64,000 nt of DNA, from contig NZ_JACB01000050.1 of assembly GCF_000520975.1 (NCBI RefSeq), positions 1 to 64,000 on the forward strand, in the 5' to 3' direction. Below the pieces are notes generated by a model. The model did no database searches and was not told the origin of the DNA. It saw only the letters and a list, made by a program, of their open reading frames with translations. Positions 8,685-17,279 of this stretch are shown one piece after another (positions within the stretch are counted from its first letter, which is position 1; each line of letters begins with the position of its first letter). This DNA comes from Aquimarina megaterium XH134. Its GTDB lineage: Bacteria > Bacteroidota > Bacteroidia > Flavobacteriales > Flavobacteriaceae. The translations under genes were made by a program, and so were the position numbers.

Positions 8685-9743
8685 TTAGGTCTTTTGTTCT
8701 TTATTGAAATATACCAAATAGTAATACATTTGCTTTTCTTCATCCCATCCTTTTTCTACAAATTTTTCTGCGGATTCTGGGTTGATGAAATCCATCTTTA
8801 TCTGCACATTAGTATCTAGATTGATGACATTTTTTATCTTTTTGCGAGCAGCAGTTACTGCATTATTTGCGATAGGAAAGGTGGTAAGGTCCTCGATTTG
8901 ATATTTTGGTGCTTTTTCTACTTTATAATGCTTAAATTCTGGAATCAAATCAGGATTATCAATCACATCATTTAAAAATGCAGATTCTTCAAATTCATCA
9001 TTTTTGGCAAAGTGGTTTACAGCACGATTCATAAACATCACTTCTTCTTTTTTATCTTCGGCAGGGAGTACTACATCTTTTGCAAAATCCTGGCAGAATT
9101 TCATATACTTTTTAGTATAAAAATTCTCATCGGCAAAAGCTTCTACTCCTAAGAAATGCTCTAACCAATATTTGGTATCATAACGGTTAGAATCTATAGA
9201 AAGGATTTTATATCCTTCTTCTTTTTTATGGTTAAAAATTAAACAGCCTTTATCGAGCTTATTTAGGTTTACACCTTGTTGGATTAATAATTCGATATCA
9301 GTTTCTTTTTCTTCAAACTGAAGGAAATCATGTTTTAATTCTGATTTAAAGATACCTATAGCATCAACTTTTTCATTATCGATAGTCACATTGTCTAAAT
9401 AAGTGACATATACCTCGCCACTTTTAATATGTGGATGTTGTGATTGTTCATACAATAATGAAGCAATTCTTTTAGATTTTTCATGAACTGAAGAAGGATG
9501 TTCAAAAATTTCGGTTACAATTTTAAACAGTGGATTAAATTCTATATCTACTTCATTAGCAAATTGAAAATAATTCTCTTCCTTTTCTCTAAAAGGTTTA
9601 AAAAAATATTCTTTTAGAAGTGCAGTTAATTCATCATTAAGGACATATGGTGATTCTGACAAGAATATATTTTCATTTTTATTCTTGTTTCCAACCCGGT
9701 GAACCGATAATGATTCGATTTGAGTGCTATATAAGTTGATCAT
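8685..9743 (-). CDS. Nucleoid-associated protein, NdpA/YejK family
   Basis: 352 residues matching the NdpA family (YejK-like): N-terminal IESLSVHRVGNKNKNE, then about residues 95-185 with a conserved beta region (VYVTYLDNVTIDNEKVDAIG, GCLIFNHKKEEGYKIL), a helical middle, and C-terminal FINPESAEKFVEKGWDEEK. It is a cytoplasmic protein that associates with the nucleoid; its exact role is not defined in this phylum. A REP-like hairpin stands immediately upstream of its start codon. Confidence 0.85.
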   Translation of the reverse strand: MINLYSTQIESLSVHRVGNKNKNENIFLSESPYVLNDELTALLKEYFFKPFREKEENYFQFANEVDIEFNPLFKIVTEIFEHPSSVHEKSKRIASLLYEQSQHPHIKSGEVYVTYLDNVTIDNEKVDAIGIFKSELKHDFLQFEEKETDIELLIQQGVNLNKLDKGCLIFNHKKEEGYKILSIDSNRYDTKYWLEHFLGVEAFADENFYTKKYMKFCQDFAKDVVLPAEDKKEEVMFMNRAVNHFAKNDEFEESAFLNDVIDNPDLIPEFKHYKVEKAPKYQIEDLTTFPIANNAVTAARKKIKNVINLDTNVQIKMDFINPESAEKFVEKGWDEEKQMYYYLVYFNKEQKT

Positions 9744-9785
9744 GACATGTATGTCATCCCAGCGAAAGCCGGGATCTTTTTAATT
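9742..9785. repeat. REP-like hairpin (GTCATCCCAGCGAAAGCCGGGAT type)
   Basis: ATCCCAGC (9756-9763), a GAAA loop and GCCGGGAT (9768-9775) form a stem with one A-C mismatch, followed by CTTTTT on the plus strand. The sequence resembles a widespread bacterial extragenic repeat of this type. Next to it ATGACAT and ATGTCAT (9742-9748 and 9751-9757) form a second palindrome that includes the start codon of the NdpA gene. It occupies the gap between two same-strand genes. Confidence 0.55.
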
Positions 9786-9797
9786 AATAGTTAAATT

Positions 9798-10316
9798 TTA
9801 ATTCCAATTCTCATCAAATCCCAAATCTTCATATTCATCAAGATCCATAAAATCTTTATTTTCACCTTCTTCATTAAAGTCGTCTAATTCGTCTGCTTTA
9901 AACTCTTTATCAGGTGCCTGATCAGGTATTTGACCATGAATATACATTACATTTGGATATTCTCTTCCGTTTTCATATTCAGCAATTTCAGCAAGTTCTA
10001 CCAAAAACGTCCACATACTTAAGAAATCATAGATATAGATTAACTTGGGAGAAGCCTCATGAGCCACATCAATAAGAGTTGTCTCATTCATTAATCTAAC
10101 AGGTTGATTACCATCACTCATATCAAATAATGATATTTCTTCTCCTTGATTCCATTGATCATCACTAATGTAAAAAGAAGCCATTTCTGTTCCATCAAAA
10201 CCAAAAGATTGGGTTATTACATTATGAAACTGCTCTAAAGTAGCATCTTGTTCTATTTCAATATCTCTAAATACATCTTCTTCTGTATCCAGGATAATTC
10301 TGAAACGGTATATCAT
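9798..10316 (-). CDS. pRiA4b ORF-3-like / IS1096 passenger TnpR-like family protein
   Basis: 172 residues. The N-terminal YRFRIILDTEEDVFRDIEIE followed by LEQFHNVITQSFGFDG and MASFYISDDQW is the plasmid pRiA4b ORF-3 family pattern, and KLIYIYDFLSMWTFLVEL is its central conserved block. The last 45 residues are highly acidic. Despite the name, members are ordinary chromosomal genes in Bacteroidota, and nothing mobile surrounds this one. The function is unknown; a nucleic-acid or protein-binding role is only a guess. It is upstream of the NdpA gene on the same strand. Confidence 0.85.
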   Translation of the reverse strand: MIYRFRIILDTEEDVFRDIEIEQDATLEQFHNVITQSFGFDGTEMASFYISDDQWNQGEEISLFDMSDGNQPVRLMNETTLIDVAHEASPKLIYIYDFLSMWTFLVELAEIAEYENGREYPNVMYIHGQIPDQAPDKEFKADELDDFNEEGENKDFMDLDEYEDLGFDENWN

Positions 10317-10358
10317 TATTTATTAATTTGAAAATGCAAAGATACTATAAATGCATTG

Positions 10359-11375
10359 TTATTTACTAAAACGGTGTAATGAAAAAGTCATTGCCCCTAA
10401 TAAGAAAAAAGCAACAATTTGATGTAATATCCCTAATACTATGGGTACTCTAAAAATTAATGTAAATATTCCTAGCAAAAACTGGATACATACGATAATT
10501 ACTAATATATTTAATGAATTAGATTGAATATTATTTTTTTTAATTCTTTTACTTCTATACCAGATAAAGGCAATAAGTCCTACAACGATATAAGCCAGAT
10601 AGCGATGTATGAACTGAACTCCGCTTTTTCCCTCTACAAAATTCTTGATTAAAGGAGATTGTTCTATATAAACAGATTCATGAATTAAAGTTCCGTCATT
10701 CATTAATGGCCAATGATTGTGTAGCAAGCCAGCATCTAATCCTGCAACAAAAGCGCCATAGATAATTTGAAGTAAAAGAACTGCCAATCCCCATCGGATT
10801 AGATTTCTAAATTTAATGTCAATTTGCTTTTTGTTAGGATATATAAGATCTAGAGCTACCCAAAATGTATATGCAAAGGTTATGAATGCTGCAGTAAGAT
10901 GCATTGCAAGACGATAATGGCTTACATCGGGCCTGTCGATTAACCCACTTTTTACCATAAACCAACCAAGAAACCCTTGAAAACCTCCTAATAACATAAG
11001 TATTATAGATTTTTTTATGGTGGGTCTCGTAAGTTGCTTTCTGATTAAGAAATATACGAATGGAATAATAAATACGATACCTATAAATCTTCCGATAACT
11101 CTATGCAGCCACTCCCAGAAATAGATGTCTTTAAAATCTTCGAGAGTAAATTGATGGTTTATCTTTTGATATTCGGGGTATTGTTTGTATAGGTCAAATG
11201 CAGCATTCCATTCTGTTTCACTCATAGGAGGAATAGTGCCTGAAATTAATTTATAATTAGAGATTGATAACCCAGAATGAGTAAGTCTGGTAATTCCACC
11301 AACAACAACCATAATAAAAATCAATAGGCAGCCTGTGAGCAACCAGTATATTACCTTTTTATTGTCTTTTTTCAT
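10359..11375 (-). CDS. ctaA: Heme A synthase (COX15/CtaA)
   Basis: 338 residues with eight predicted membrane spans. It converts heme O to heme A for cytochrome c oxidase, in the inner membrane. Diagnostic features: the N-terminal span followed by VVVGGITRLTHSGLSI, the heme-ligand histidines in WLHRVIGR (about residue 88), HLTAAF (about 160), QFIHRYLAY (about 255) and ILHQIVAFF (about 320), and the loop LLHNHWPLMNDG. The gene lies 35 bp after the CCA-adding enzyme gene on the same strand. I saw no other cytochrome oxidase gene in the window. Confidence 0.93.
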   Translation of the reverse strand: MKKDNKKVIYWLLTGCLLIFIMVVVGGITRLTHSGLSISNYKLISGTIPPMSETEWNAAFDLYKQYPEYQKINHQFTLEDFKDIYFWEWLHRVIGRFIGIVFIIPFVYFLIRKQLTRPTIKKSIILMLLGGFQGFLGWFMVKSGLIDRPDVSHYRLAMHLTAAFITFAYTFWVALDLIYPNKKQIDIKFRNLIRWGLAVLLLQIIYGAFVAGLDAGLLHNHWPLMNDGTLIHESVYIEQSPLIKNFVEGKSGVQFIHRYLAYIVVGLIAFIWYRSKRIKKNNIQSNSLNILVIIVCIQFLLGIFTLIFRVPIVLGILHQIVAFFLLGAMTFSLHRFSK

Positions 11376-11410
11376 TTTTTTGCTAATACAAATTTTTGAT
11401 ATAGAGAATC

Positions 11411-12835
11411 TTAGTTACTTTTTAGCCCTAATTCTTCACCTTTCTTTACCATATACTCGTAAGCTGCTTCATGCTCATTAGGAATTTCACCTTCTAGAAT
11501 TGCTTCTTTTATAGCTTCTTTAATGATTCCTATTTCACGAGAGGGTTTGATATTAAAAGTATCCATAATCTCTTCTCCGGTAACAGGAGGTTGAAAATTG
11601 CGAATATGATCTCGCTCTTCAACTTCAATCATTTTTTGTCTTACAATCTTAAAATTATTGTGATACTTTTTAAAGCGTTTCGGGTTTTTGGTAGTAATAT
11701 CGGCTTCACAAAGTGTCATTAACTCTTCAATATGTTCTCCTGCATCAAACACCAGTCTTCGAACTGCAGAATCTGTAACTTCTGTTGCAATCACTATAGG
11801 CCTGGAGCTCATTAATACCATTTTTTGAACAAACTTCATTTTTTCATTTAAGGGCATTTTTAAACGCTTAAAGAGTTTAAATACCATTTTTGAACCCACA
11901 AATTCATGACCATGAAAAGTCCATCCTATTTTTTTGCTAAATTTTTTGGTAGGAGCTTTACCAATATCATGAAGTAAAGCTGCCCAGCGTAACCAGAGAT
12001 CATCTGTGTTTTGGGCAATATTATCTACCACCTCTAGGGTGTGATAAAAATTATCTTTATGTCGTTGTCCTTCGACTTCGTCTATACCTTTTAAATCAAT
12101 AAGTTCGGGTAAAATATAATTCAAAAGACCGGTTTGTTCTAGTAATTTAAAACCAGTTGATGGTTTATCACTTAACATAATTTTATGTAACTCATCAACA
12201 ATACGTTCTTTGGTAATGATCTTAATTCGGTCTTTGTTTTTTGCAATAGCCCCTAGCGAGGTGGATTCTATTTTGAAATTGAGTTGTGTAGCAAAACGAA
12301 TAGCCCTCATCATTCGCAAAGGATCATCAGAATATGTAATATCAGGATCTAAAGGAGTACGGATTATTTTTGATTTAAGATCTTCTAAACCATTAAAAGG
12401 ATCCAGTATTTCTCCGTAATTTTCTGGTGATAGGTGTAAAGCAAGAGTATTAATTGTAAAATCCCGTCTATTCTGGTCATCTTCTAAACTTCCGTTTTCT
12501 ACGGTGGGATTGCGACTATTTTTAGAGTAAGATTCTTTTCGTGCTCCAACAAATTCTACCTCGATATCCTCAGTTTTTAGCATTGCTGTACCATAGGTTT
12601 TAAAAACCTGTACTTTAGGATTACCAGGTAAAAGTTTGGATACTTCTTTGGCTAATGCTATACCACTGCCAATAGCAACAATATCAATATCTTTGGCAGT
12701 TTTTCTTTGCAATATGTGATCTCTTACAAATCCGCCGATAACATAGCTGTCTAATTTTAGATGTGCTGATGCTTTGGCAATTGTATCAAAAATTGGATGT
12801 TGTAACGCTTCTTTATAATTTTTGATTTCCGACAT
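11411..12835 (-). CDS. cca: CCA tRNA nucleotidyltransferase with HD domain
   Basis: 474 residues. It adds or repairs the 3' CCA end of tRNAs. The catalytic head has GGFVRDHILQRKTAKDIDIV (about residues 34-53, with the DxD metal pair), RRDFTINTLAL (about 125) and DPLRMMRAIRFATQL (about 165-180). A tail HD phosphohydrolase domain carries LLHDIGKAPTKKF (about 288). This head-plus-HD arrangement is standard for the phylum. The gene begins 7 bp after the stop of the threonylcarbamoyl-AMP synthase gene, so two tRNA-maturation genes share an operon. Confidence 0.93.
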   Translation of the reverse strand: MSEIKNYKEALQHPIFDTIAKASAHLKLDSYVIGGFVRDHILQRKTAKDIDIVAIGSGIALAKEVSKLLPGNPKVQVFKTYGTAMLKTEDIEVEFVGARKESYSKNSRNPTVENGSLEDDQNRRDFTINTLALHLSPENYGEILDPFNGLEDLKSKIIRTPLDPDITYSDDPLRMMRAIRFATQLNFKIESTSLGAIAKNKDRIKIITKERIVDELHKIMLSDKPSTGFKLLEQTGLLNYILPELIDLKGIDEVEGQRHKDNFYHTLEVVDNIAQNTDDLWLRWAALLHDIGKAPTKKFSKKIGWTFHGHEFVGSKMVFKLFKRLKMPLNEKMKFVQKMVLMSSRPIVIATEVTDSAVRRLVFDAGEHIEELMTLCEADITTKNPKRFKKYHNNFKIVRQKMIEVEERDHIRNFQPPVTGEEIMDTFNIKPSREIGIIKEAIKEAILEGEIPNEHEAAYEYMVKKGEELGLKSN

Positions 12836-12842
12836 GAATCAA

Positions 12843-13412
12843 TTACTTCCTAATAATTTTTACGGTACTATCGCCTCCTATTTTAATAATCGAAGAAGGT
12901 TTAGCTCCTTTTTTTTGTAGGGGCAAATTTACGACATAGTCTACGCCTTCCAAAATTGCAGCAGGTATTTCTTTTAAGTTTTTTGGAGCAGGCATACCAC
13001 TAATGTTAGCAGAAGTTGAAACGATGGGTCGTTTAAGCTTCCTAATTAGTTTTCCGCAAAAAGGATCTCTTATCACTCGAATACCTAATGTATTATCATC
13101 TGCAATAATATTTTCTGCCACACGCAGAGGTCTGTCATAGATAATAGTAGTAGGTTTTGTAGCATATTTTAGAATATCATAGGCTACTTCTGGGACTTCT
13201 TCTATGTATTGTTGTAGCATTTTAAAATCACTAACCAAACAGATCATAGATTTGCTTTCTTCCCTTTTTTTTAGGGCATATACCTTATCAACTGCTTCTG
13301 CATTAGTAGCATCACAACCAATACCCCAAATCGTATCGGTTGGATAGAGGATAATCCCTCCTTTTTTTAGTGTATTGATTGCATTTTGGGTTTCTATGAT
13401 TTGATCAGACAT
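12843..13412 (-). CDS. L-threonylcarbamoyladenylate synthase (Sua5/YciO/YrdC)
   Basis: 189 residues, the length of a single YrdC domain (TsaC type, no Sua5 C-terminal domain). It makes threonylcarbamoyl-AMP from threonine, bicarbonate and ATP, the first step of tRNA t6A modification. Visible motifs are GGIILYPTDTIWGIGCDATN (residues 18-37), LKKREESKSMICLV (about 47-60), and the C-terminal PIVSTSANISGMPAP (about 129-143) that lines the pocket. It is first in an operon with the CCA-adding enzyme. Confidence 0.92.
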   Translation of the reverse strand: MSDQIIETQNAINTLKKGGIILYPTDTIWGIGCDATNAEAVDKVYALKKREESKSMICLVSDFKMLQQYIEEVPEVAYDILKYATKPTTIIYDRPLRVAENIIADDNTLGIRVIRDPFCGKLIRKLKRPIVSTSANISGMPAPKNLKEIPAAILEGVDYVVNLPLQKKGAKPSSIIKIGGDSTVKIIRK

Positions 13413-13620
13413 TAGTTTTGAATTAATAGATGATTATGAAATGGTATTACTTTAAAACTTTTTTTGTAAGAAAAGTTAAAGTAGTTGTAATTATTGTTTT
13501 TGCCAGTAACATGCTTATTGTTGAAAACATTCATTTATGAATTGGCCAATTCCATTATACAAATTCTGAATGCATGACAGAAATTATTTTGTGCAAAAAT
13601 AATCTTAAAACCTTAATATT

Positions 13621-14571
13621 ATGAAAAAAATCATTTTTTTACTGTTCATAATGACAGTAATCATTTCTTGTGAAAAAAGAGATGTCAATTCTATTGAACA
13701 AGAGGCAAGTGTCGAATCGATTATTGAATCAAAAACGGATAGATTTTCTTTTAAAGATTGGAATGAATTTAATGATCTTTATTCTAAGTTTTCAAAATTG
13801 GGTATGGAAGAGTTAGAAATGAACTCTTTTTTCTCATTTGATAGAGACCTAGAGGTTTCACCTGCAATTCAAGGGATTTTAAATAATGATAATGAGTTTG
13901 AATTGGGTGGAAAAATCGTTTGGTTTAATGCTGGTAAATTTTATGAACTTGACGAAGGAGAAATTGCTATTCAAAAATCTAATATAGAAAACCTTAAAGA
14001 AGTTGGTTCTGTATCCTACACTCGAGTTAATCCGAAAGGAGTGCCTAGTAATGAGACAGGAGTAGATGGTGCAAAAACAGTTGTTGTGGATAATCAATAT
14101 GAATTTAGAAAGCAAAGATATGTTGAGAATTGCGGTTCGGGTAACGTTCAAGGAACTTCTCCTCGAGCTTTTAAATATGTGCATGAAGTTTATGCAGAAC
14201 ATTTAAATACAGGAGGACCTTTCCGGGTAGATACCTATAGAATATTCTTACGAGTAAAGTTAGAATATAACCCTAAACGTAGAAGATGGAGACTTTCTGG
14301 GGAAAGAAGAGAAATTTCAATTAATTTAAGTAATAACTCTTTTTTAAGAAATCATAATGGTCCGGTTTCACCTCATCCAAGTGATGTTAATAATCGTTCT
14401 GTTGTATTTTCATCCTCTTGTGCTACCCATCAAACATTACTTCTTAATTCTGTCACTGCTCCGGGACCAATAGCTGGTGCTCATTGGGATATTAATGTAA
14501 GCGGAACCATAACAGAGAAGATGTATGGCGATGTAGAACGTAACCGATGGAGAGATCGAATTAATTGGTAG
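13621..14571 (+). CDS. Putative lipoprotein of unknown function
   Basis: 316 residues. The signal MKKIIFLLFIMTVIISCEKRD has a lipobox with Cys at residue 17. The first half is acidic and contains IQGILNNDNEFELGGKIVWF (about residues 81-100), a pattern seen in some Bacteroidota lipoproteins in which a short LN..xEFxxG segment precedes a beta domain. The second half (about 170-316) is beta-rich, with basic PKRRRWRLSGERREI and two cysteines. No family can be named with confidence. It is monocistronic, and a perfect palindromic terminator follows. Confidence 0.75.
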   Translation: MKKIIFLLFIMTVIISCEKRDVNSIEQEASVESIIESKTDRFSFKDWNEFNDLYSKFSKLGMEELEMNSFFSFDRDLEVSPAIQGILNNDNEFELGGKIVWFNAGKFYELDEGEIAIQKSNIENLKEVGSVSYTRVNPKGVPSNETGVDGAKTVVVDNQYEFRKQRYVENCGSGNVQGTSPRAFKYVHEVYAEHLNTGGPFRVDTYRIFLRVKLEYNPKRRRWRLSGERREISINLSNNSFLRNHNGPVSPHPSDVNNRSVVFSSSCATHQTLLLNSVTAPGPIAGAHWDINVSGTITEKMYGDVERNRWRDRINW

Positions 14572-14602
14572 TTTGATAAACGCTAAAATTAGATAGAATT
14601 TA

Positions 14603-14645
14603 AAAAAAACAAAGGGTTCCAATATTGGAACCCTTTGTTAATTTG
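14603..14645. terminator. Bidirectional terminator, perfect 32-nt palindrome
   Basis: Positions 14608-14639 form a perfect inverted repeat centred on CCAATATTGG (arms begin AACAAAGGG and end CCCTTTGTT). An A-run is on the left and a T-rich sequence on the right. It lies between convergent genes (14571 + and 14742 -), so it can terminate both. Confidence 0.85.
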
Positions 14646-14741
14646 TATATAAAATGCCTTCTGTATTTTGGAGTAAGTGATATGTTAATTTAATATTCTT
14701 ATTATCCAAAGAAAGCAGATTATTCATCTCTTTCTTAGATC

Positions 14742-15383
14742 TTACTTTTTAACAACAGTAGCATACTGCAGATATCTCATATCCATTGCTGTAAATAGAA
14801 AAGGAATATTATATAGAAATGGCTTAATAGATTTTGTTTTATTAATACCTTTATGAAGTACTATTTTATATCCTAATCTCGTATACATATTTGCAATACT
14901 CTTACCAGTAAAGAATCGCAAGTGTGTTTTATCCATTATACCGTGTTCTTCATATTCCCAATTCTTTTTAAGTACCAGATTTTTTAAAGCACTATGGTAT
15001 CTCATATTAGGTATCGAGCTTATAATGACACCGTTTTGTGATAGTTTGTTTTTTATTTTTTCTAACACCCAATATGGATCTACAAGATGTTCTAAAACAT
15101 CGTTAAAATAGATAGCGTCAAAATGATTATCTGGTAGTTCATCAATAAATTTTTCACATTCACCAATAAAAACTTTGTCGAGCACTTTTTCGGCCTTTTT
15201 TCCATGCTCTGGCATCAATTCAATACCCCAGGTTTCAGTATTGTGTTTTTCTTTAATAAAAGCAGCAAAAGTACCTTCTCCACAACCAACATCTAATACT
15301 GTTTTTGCTTCTTTTGGAAAAAAAGAAAACATTTCATTTCTGATATTATTGTAGTACCCCTCGGGTTTATTGTCATAATCCAT
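14742..15383 (-). CDS. Class I SAM-dependent methyltransferase
   Basis: 213 residues. SAM-binding motif I is VLDVGCGEGTFAAFIK (about residues 25-40), the acidic end of strand 2 is WGIELMPEHGKKAE, and motif IV is FDAIYFNDVLEHLVDP (about 88-103). A later HLRFFTGKSIANMYTRLGY segment is typical of methyltransferases found among LPS/exopolysaccharide genes. The acceptor is unknown; the neighbours (glycosyltransferases, InaA-like kinase) suggest a surface glycan substrate. Confidence 0.85.
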   Translation of the reverse strand: MDYDNKPEGYYNNIRNEMFSFFPKEAKTVLDVGCGEGTFAAFIKEKHNTETWGIELMPEHGKKAEKVLDKVFIGECEKFIDELPDNHFDAIYFNDVLEHLVDPYWVLEKIKNKLSQNGVIISSIPNMRYHSALKNLVLKKNWEYEEHGIMDKTHLRFFTGKSIANMYTRLGYKIVLHKGINKTKSIKPFLYNIPFLFTAMDMRYLQYATVVKK

Positions 15384-15562
15384 TATTATAATGTTTTTTA
15401 GTTAATGATAATTTTTGCAATTACATTTTGAATAGAAATTATCACTTTATTTTTAGGATGCAATTACTAAATATCATGCAAATATATCGATCTATACTAA
15501 AATCACATTAATTAGTATAGGTAATTGAAGTGTAATAATTTTTTAAAACCTTATAAACAGGA

Positions 15563-16225
15563 TTATTTTTTTACTAATAAAATTTGATATGCATTAATTA
15601 AAATCTCCCAATCTTTTTTTAGCATATACTCTACAACTGTTTTTCCTTTACCACCTCCGGGAAGTCTGCAATCATCTATTAAAACGATAGATTTATCATG
15701 TAATTTATCTTCGGCCAGGATAAATTCTTGTAAGTGATGTTCCTGACTTTTCTTTTGAATCTCTATATCGGTTTTTGAATAATCATAGCTGTCTAAGTAT
15801 AAAAAGTCGATAGATTCGTTGAAATTCTTTAAGAAATCTAGAGAATCTCCTAGATATACTGTTGTACTATCTTGTAAGTTTTCTTCTTGTACTGCTTCCT
15901 GAGCCCCTTGTACAGAATCTTTGCTAATATCTACAGAATGCAATTTTGCATTATTTTCTTTTGCCCATTTACCAAAAACGATTGTTGCTCCGCCATCAGT
16001 TTTAGTCGCTTTAAGACCGTTTCTCGAAGTTCCTGTCTCTACCAATATTTTTGCATTTCGTTCATTTAAAAGCTGTAATGTTTTAGAAAAAGTTATGCGT
16101 CTTCTTCTAAAATTATATTTATAAGGCATAAAAGGATATAATGATTTATGCTTAATAAGTTTGAGGATTTTAGGAAATGCAATCCCTAATAGCACAATAA
16201 GTAAAATGATAAATAGATAATTCAT
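15563..16225 (-). CDS. Membrane-anchored methyltransferase-like protein
   Basis: 220 residues. One N-terminal membrane span (NYLFIILLIVLLGIAFPKIL) and a basic stretch are followed by a Rossmann-like methyltransferase domain: ILVETGTSRNGL (about 59-70) at motif I, KLHSVDISKDSV (about 94-105), and FLYLDSYDYSKTD (about 140-152). The late segment SIVLIDDCRLPGGGKGKTVV resembles class I methyltransferase_24-type proteins. The motif I glycine pattern is degenerate, so SAM use is uncertain. It sits among glycan genes. Confidence 0.7.
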   Translation of the reverse strand: MNYLFIILLIVLLGIAFPKILKLIKHKSLYPFMPYKYNFRRRRITFSKTLQLLNERNAKILVETGTSRNGLKATKTDGGATIVFGKWAKENNAKLHSVDISKDSVQGAQEAVQEENLQDSTTVYLGDSLDFLKNFNESIDFLYLDSYDYSKTDIEIQKKSQEHHLQEFILAEDKLHDKSIVLIDDCRLPGGGKGKTVVEYMLKKDWEILINAYQILLVKK

Positions 16226-16333
16226 TATAATAATTTTAATATAATGCTGACAAATGTATTGATTTTAAAAATTACTTTTTTAGCAATATGATTCTTTAGT
16301 TTTAGTAAGTTTGTCTCTATTATTATTTTAAAC

Positions 16334-17275
16334 ATGAAAATAACACTGATTAGTCTAGATGTTTTGGGGATTAACGATGAAATTGCCAAGAATCTAAAAA
16401 AGCAGGGATATGAAGTTAATCATATAAACTTTCACACTTTTAGGTATCAGTATCCTACAGTTTTTCATCGAATTTTTAATTTTATTGGGAAAACTTTTTT
16501 TAAGTATGATATAAAAAAGAATCACTTAAATAAAGAAATCCTTAAGCGATTAAATGAAATAGGGAAACAAGATAAAATCCTAATGCTTAACGCTAATTTT
16601 TTACTGCCTCAGATTATTAAAAATATAAGTTCATTTACAGAGGATTTGACAGCATTTTTTAATGATAATATAGAAAGAATACCAAAAATATTACTAGTAG
16701 CACCTTTTTTTAATGAGGTATATACTTTTGAGCCCAATGATTCAAAAAACCATAATTTTAAATTTGCAACAAATTATATTTTTAAAGAAAACAAAAATAA
16801 CCTATCGATAGAACAAGAGGTTTTTAATATAAGTACGTTTAGTAAACGATCTAAAGTTATAGATAATATTGCATTACAATTAGATGAGTTAGGGGTTTCC
16901 TATAAAATTGTTAGTTTCGGTAAAAAGAAAATCGAATCTAAAAGTAGTGTAGAGTACGTTACAGAACGAATAAATATGAAAGAGGTTAATGAGTTAGTAG
17001 CTCATTCTAATGTATTGTTAGATATTCATAGAGAAGGACAAGATGGACTATCGTTTAGAGTTTTTGAAAGTTTAGGAAACAACAAAAAACTAATAACTAC
17101 CAATGCAGCTATTGCTAGCTATGATTTTTATAACCCAAATAATATCTTAATCATAGATAAAAACGATATTCAAATTCCTAAATCTTTTTTTGAAAATAAA
17201 TATGAAGAAATACCAGATGAAATCTATCAAAAGTACCTGATAGATAATTGGATAAAGAGAATTCTAAATTTATAA
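16334..17275 (+). CDS. Putative glycosyltransferase (CgeB-like)
   Basis: 313 residues. The N-terminus MKITLISLDVLGINDEIAKN is Rossmann-like. The C-terminal half has LLDIHREGQDGLSFRVFESL (about 228-247) followed by NKKLITTNAAI, the pattern of the donor-binding domain of GT-B enzymes of the CgeB-like type, where a conserved R-x-FE fixes the nucleotide sugar. It probably transfers a sugar during LPS or surface-glycan assembly in the cytoplasm. The next gene begins 4 bp after its stop, so the two are co-transcribed. Confidence 0.7.
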   Translation: MKITLISLDVLGINDEIAKNLKKQGYEVNHINFHTFRYQYPTVFHRIFNFIGKTFFKYDIKKNHLNKEILKRLNEIGKQDKILMLNANFLLPQIIKNISSFTEDLTAFFNDNIERIPKILLVAPFFNEVYTFEPNDSKNHNFKFATNYIFKENKNNLSIEQEVFNISTFSKRSKVIDNIALQLDELGVSYKIVSFGKKKIESKSSVEYVTERINMKEVNELVAHSNVLLDIHREGQDGLSFRVFESLGNNKKLITTNAAIASYDFYNPNNILIIDKNDIQIPKSFFENKYEEIPDEIYQKYLIDNWIKRILNL

Positions 17276-17279
17276 TAAG

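Noticed and set aside
9798..10316. IS1096-like mobile element suggested by the family name of this gene
   Set aside because: No transposase, inverted terminal repeats or target duplication are visible; the family is a common chromosomal gene.
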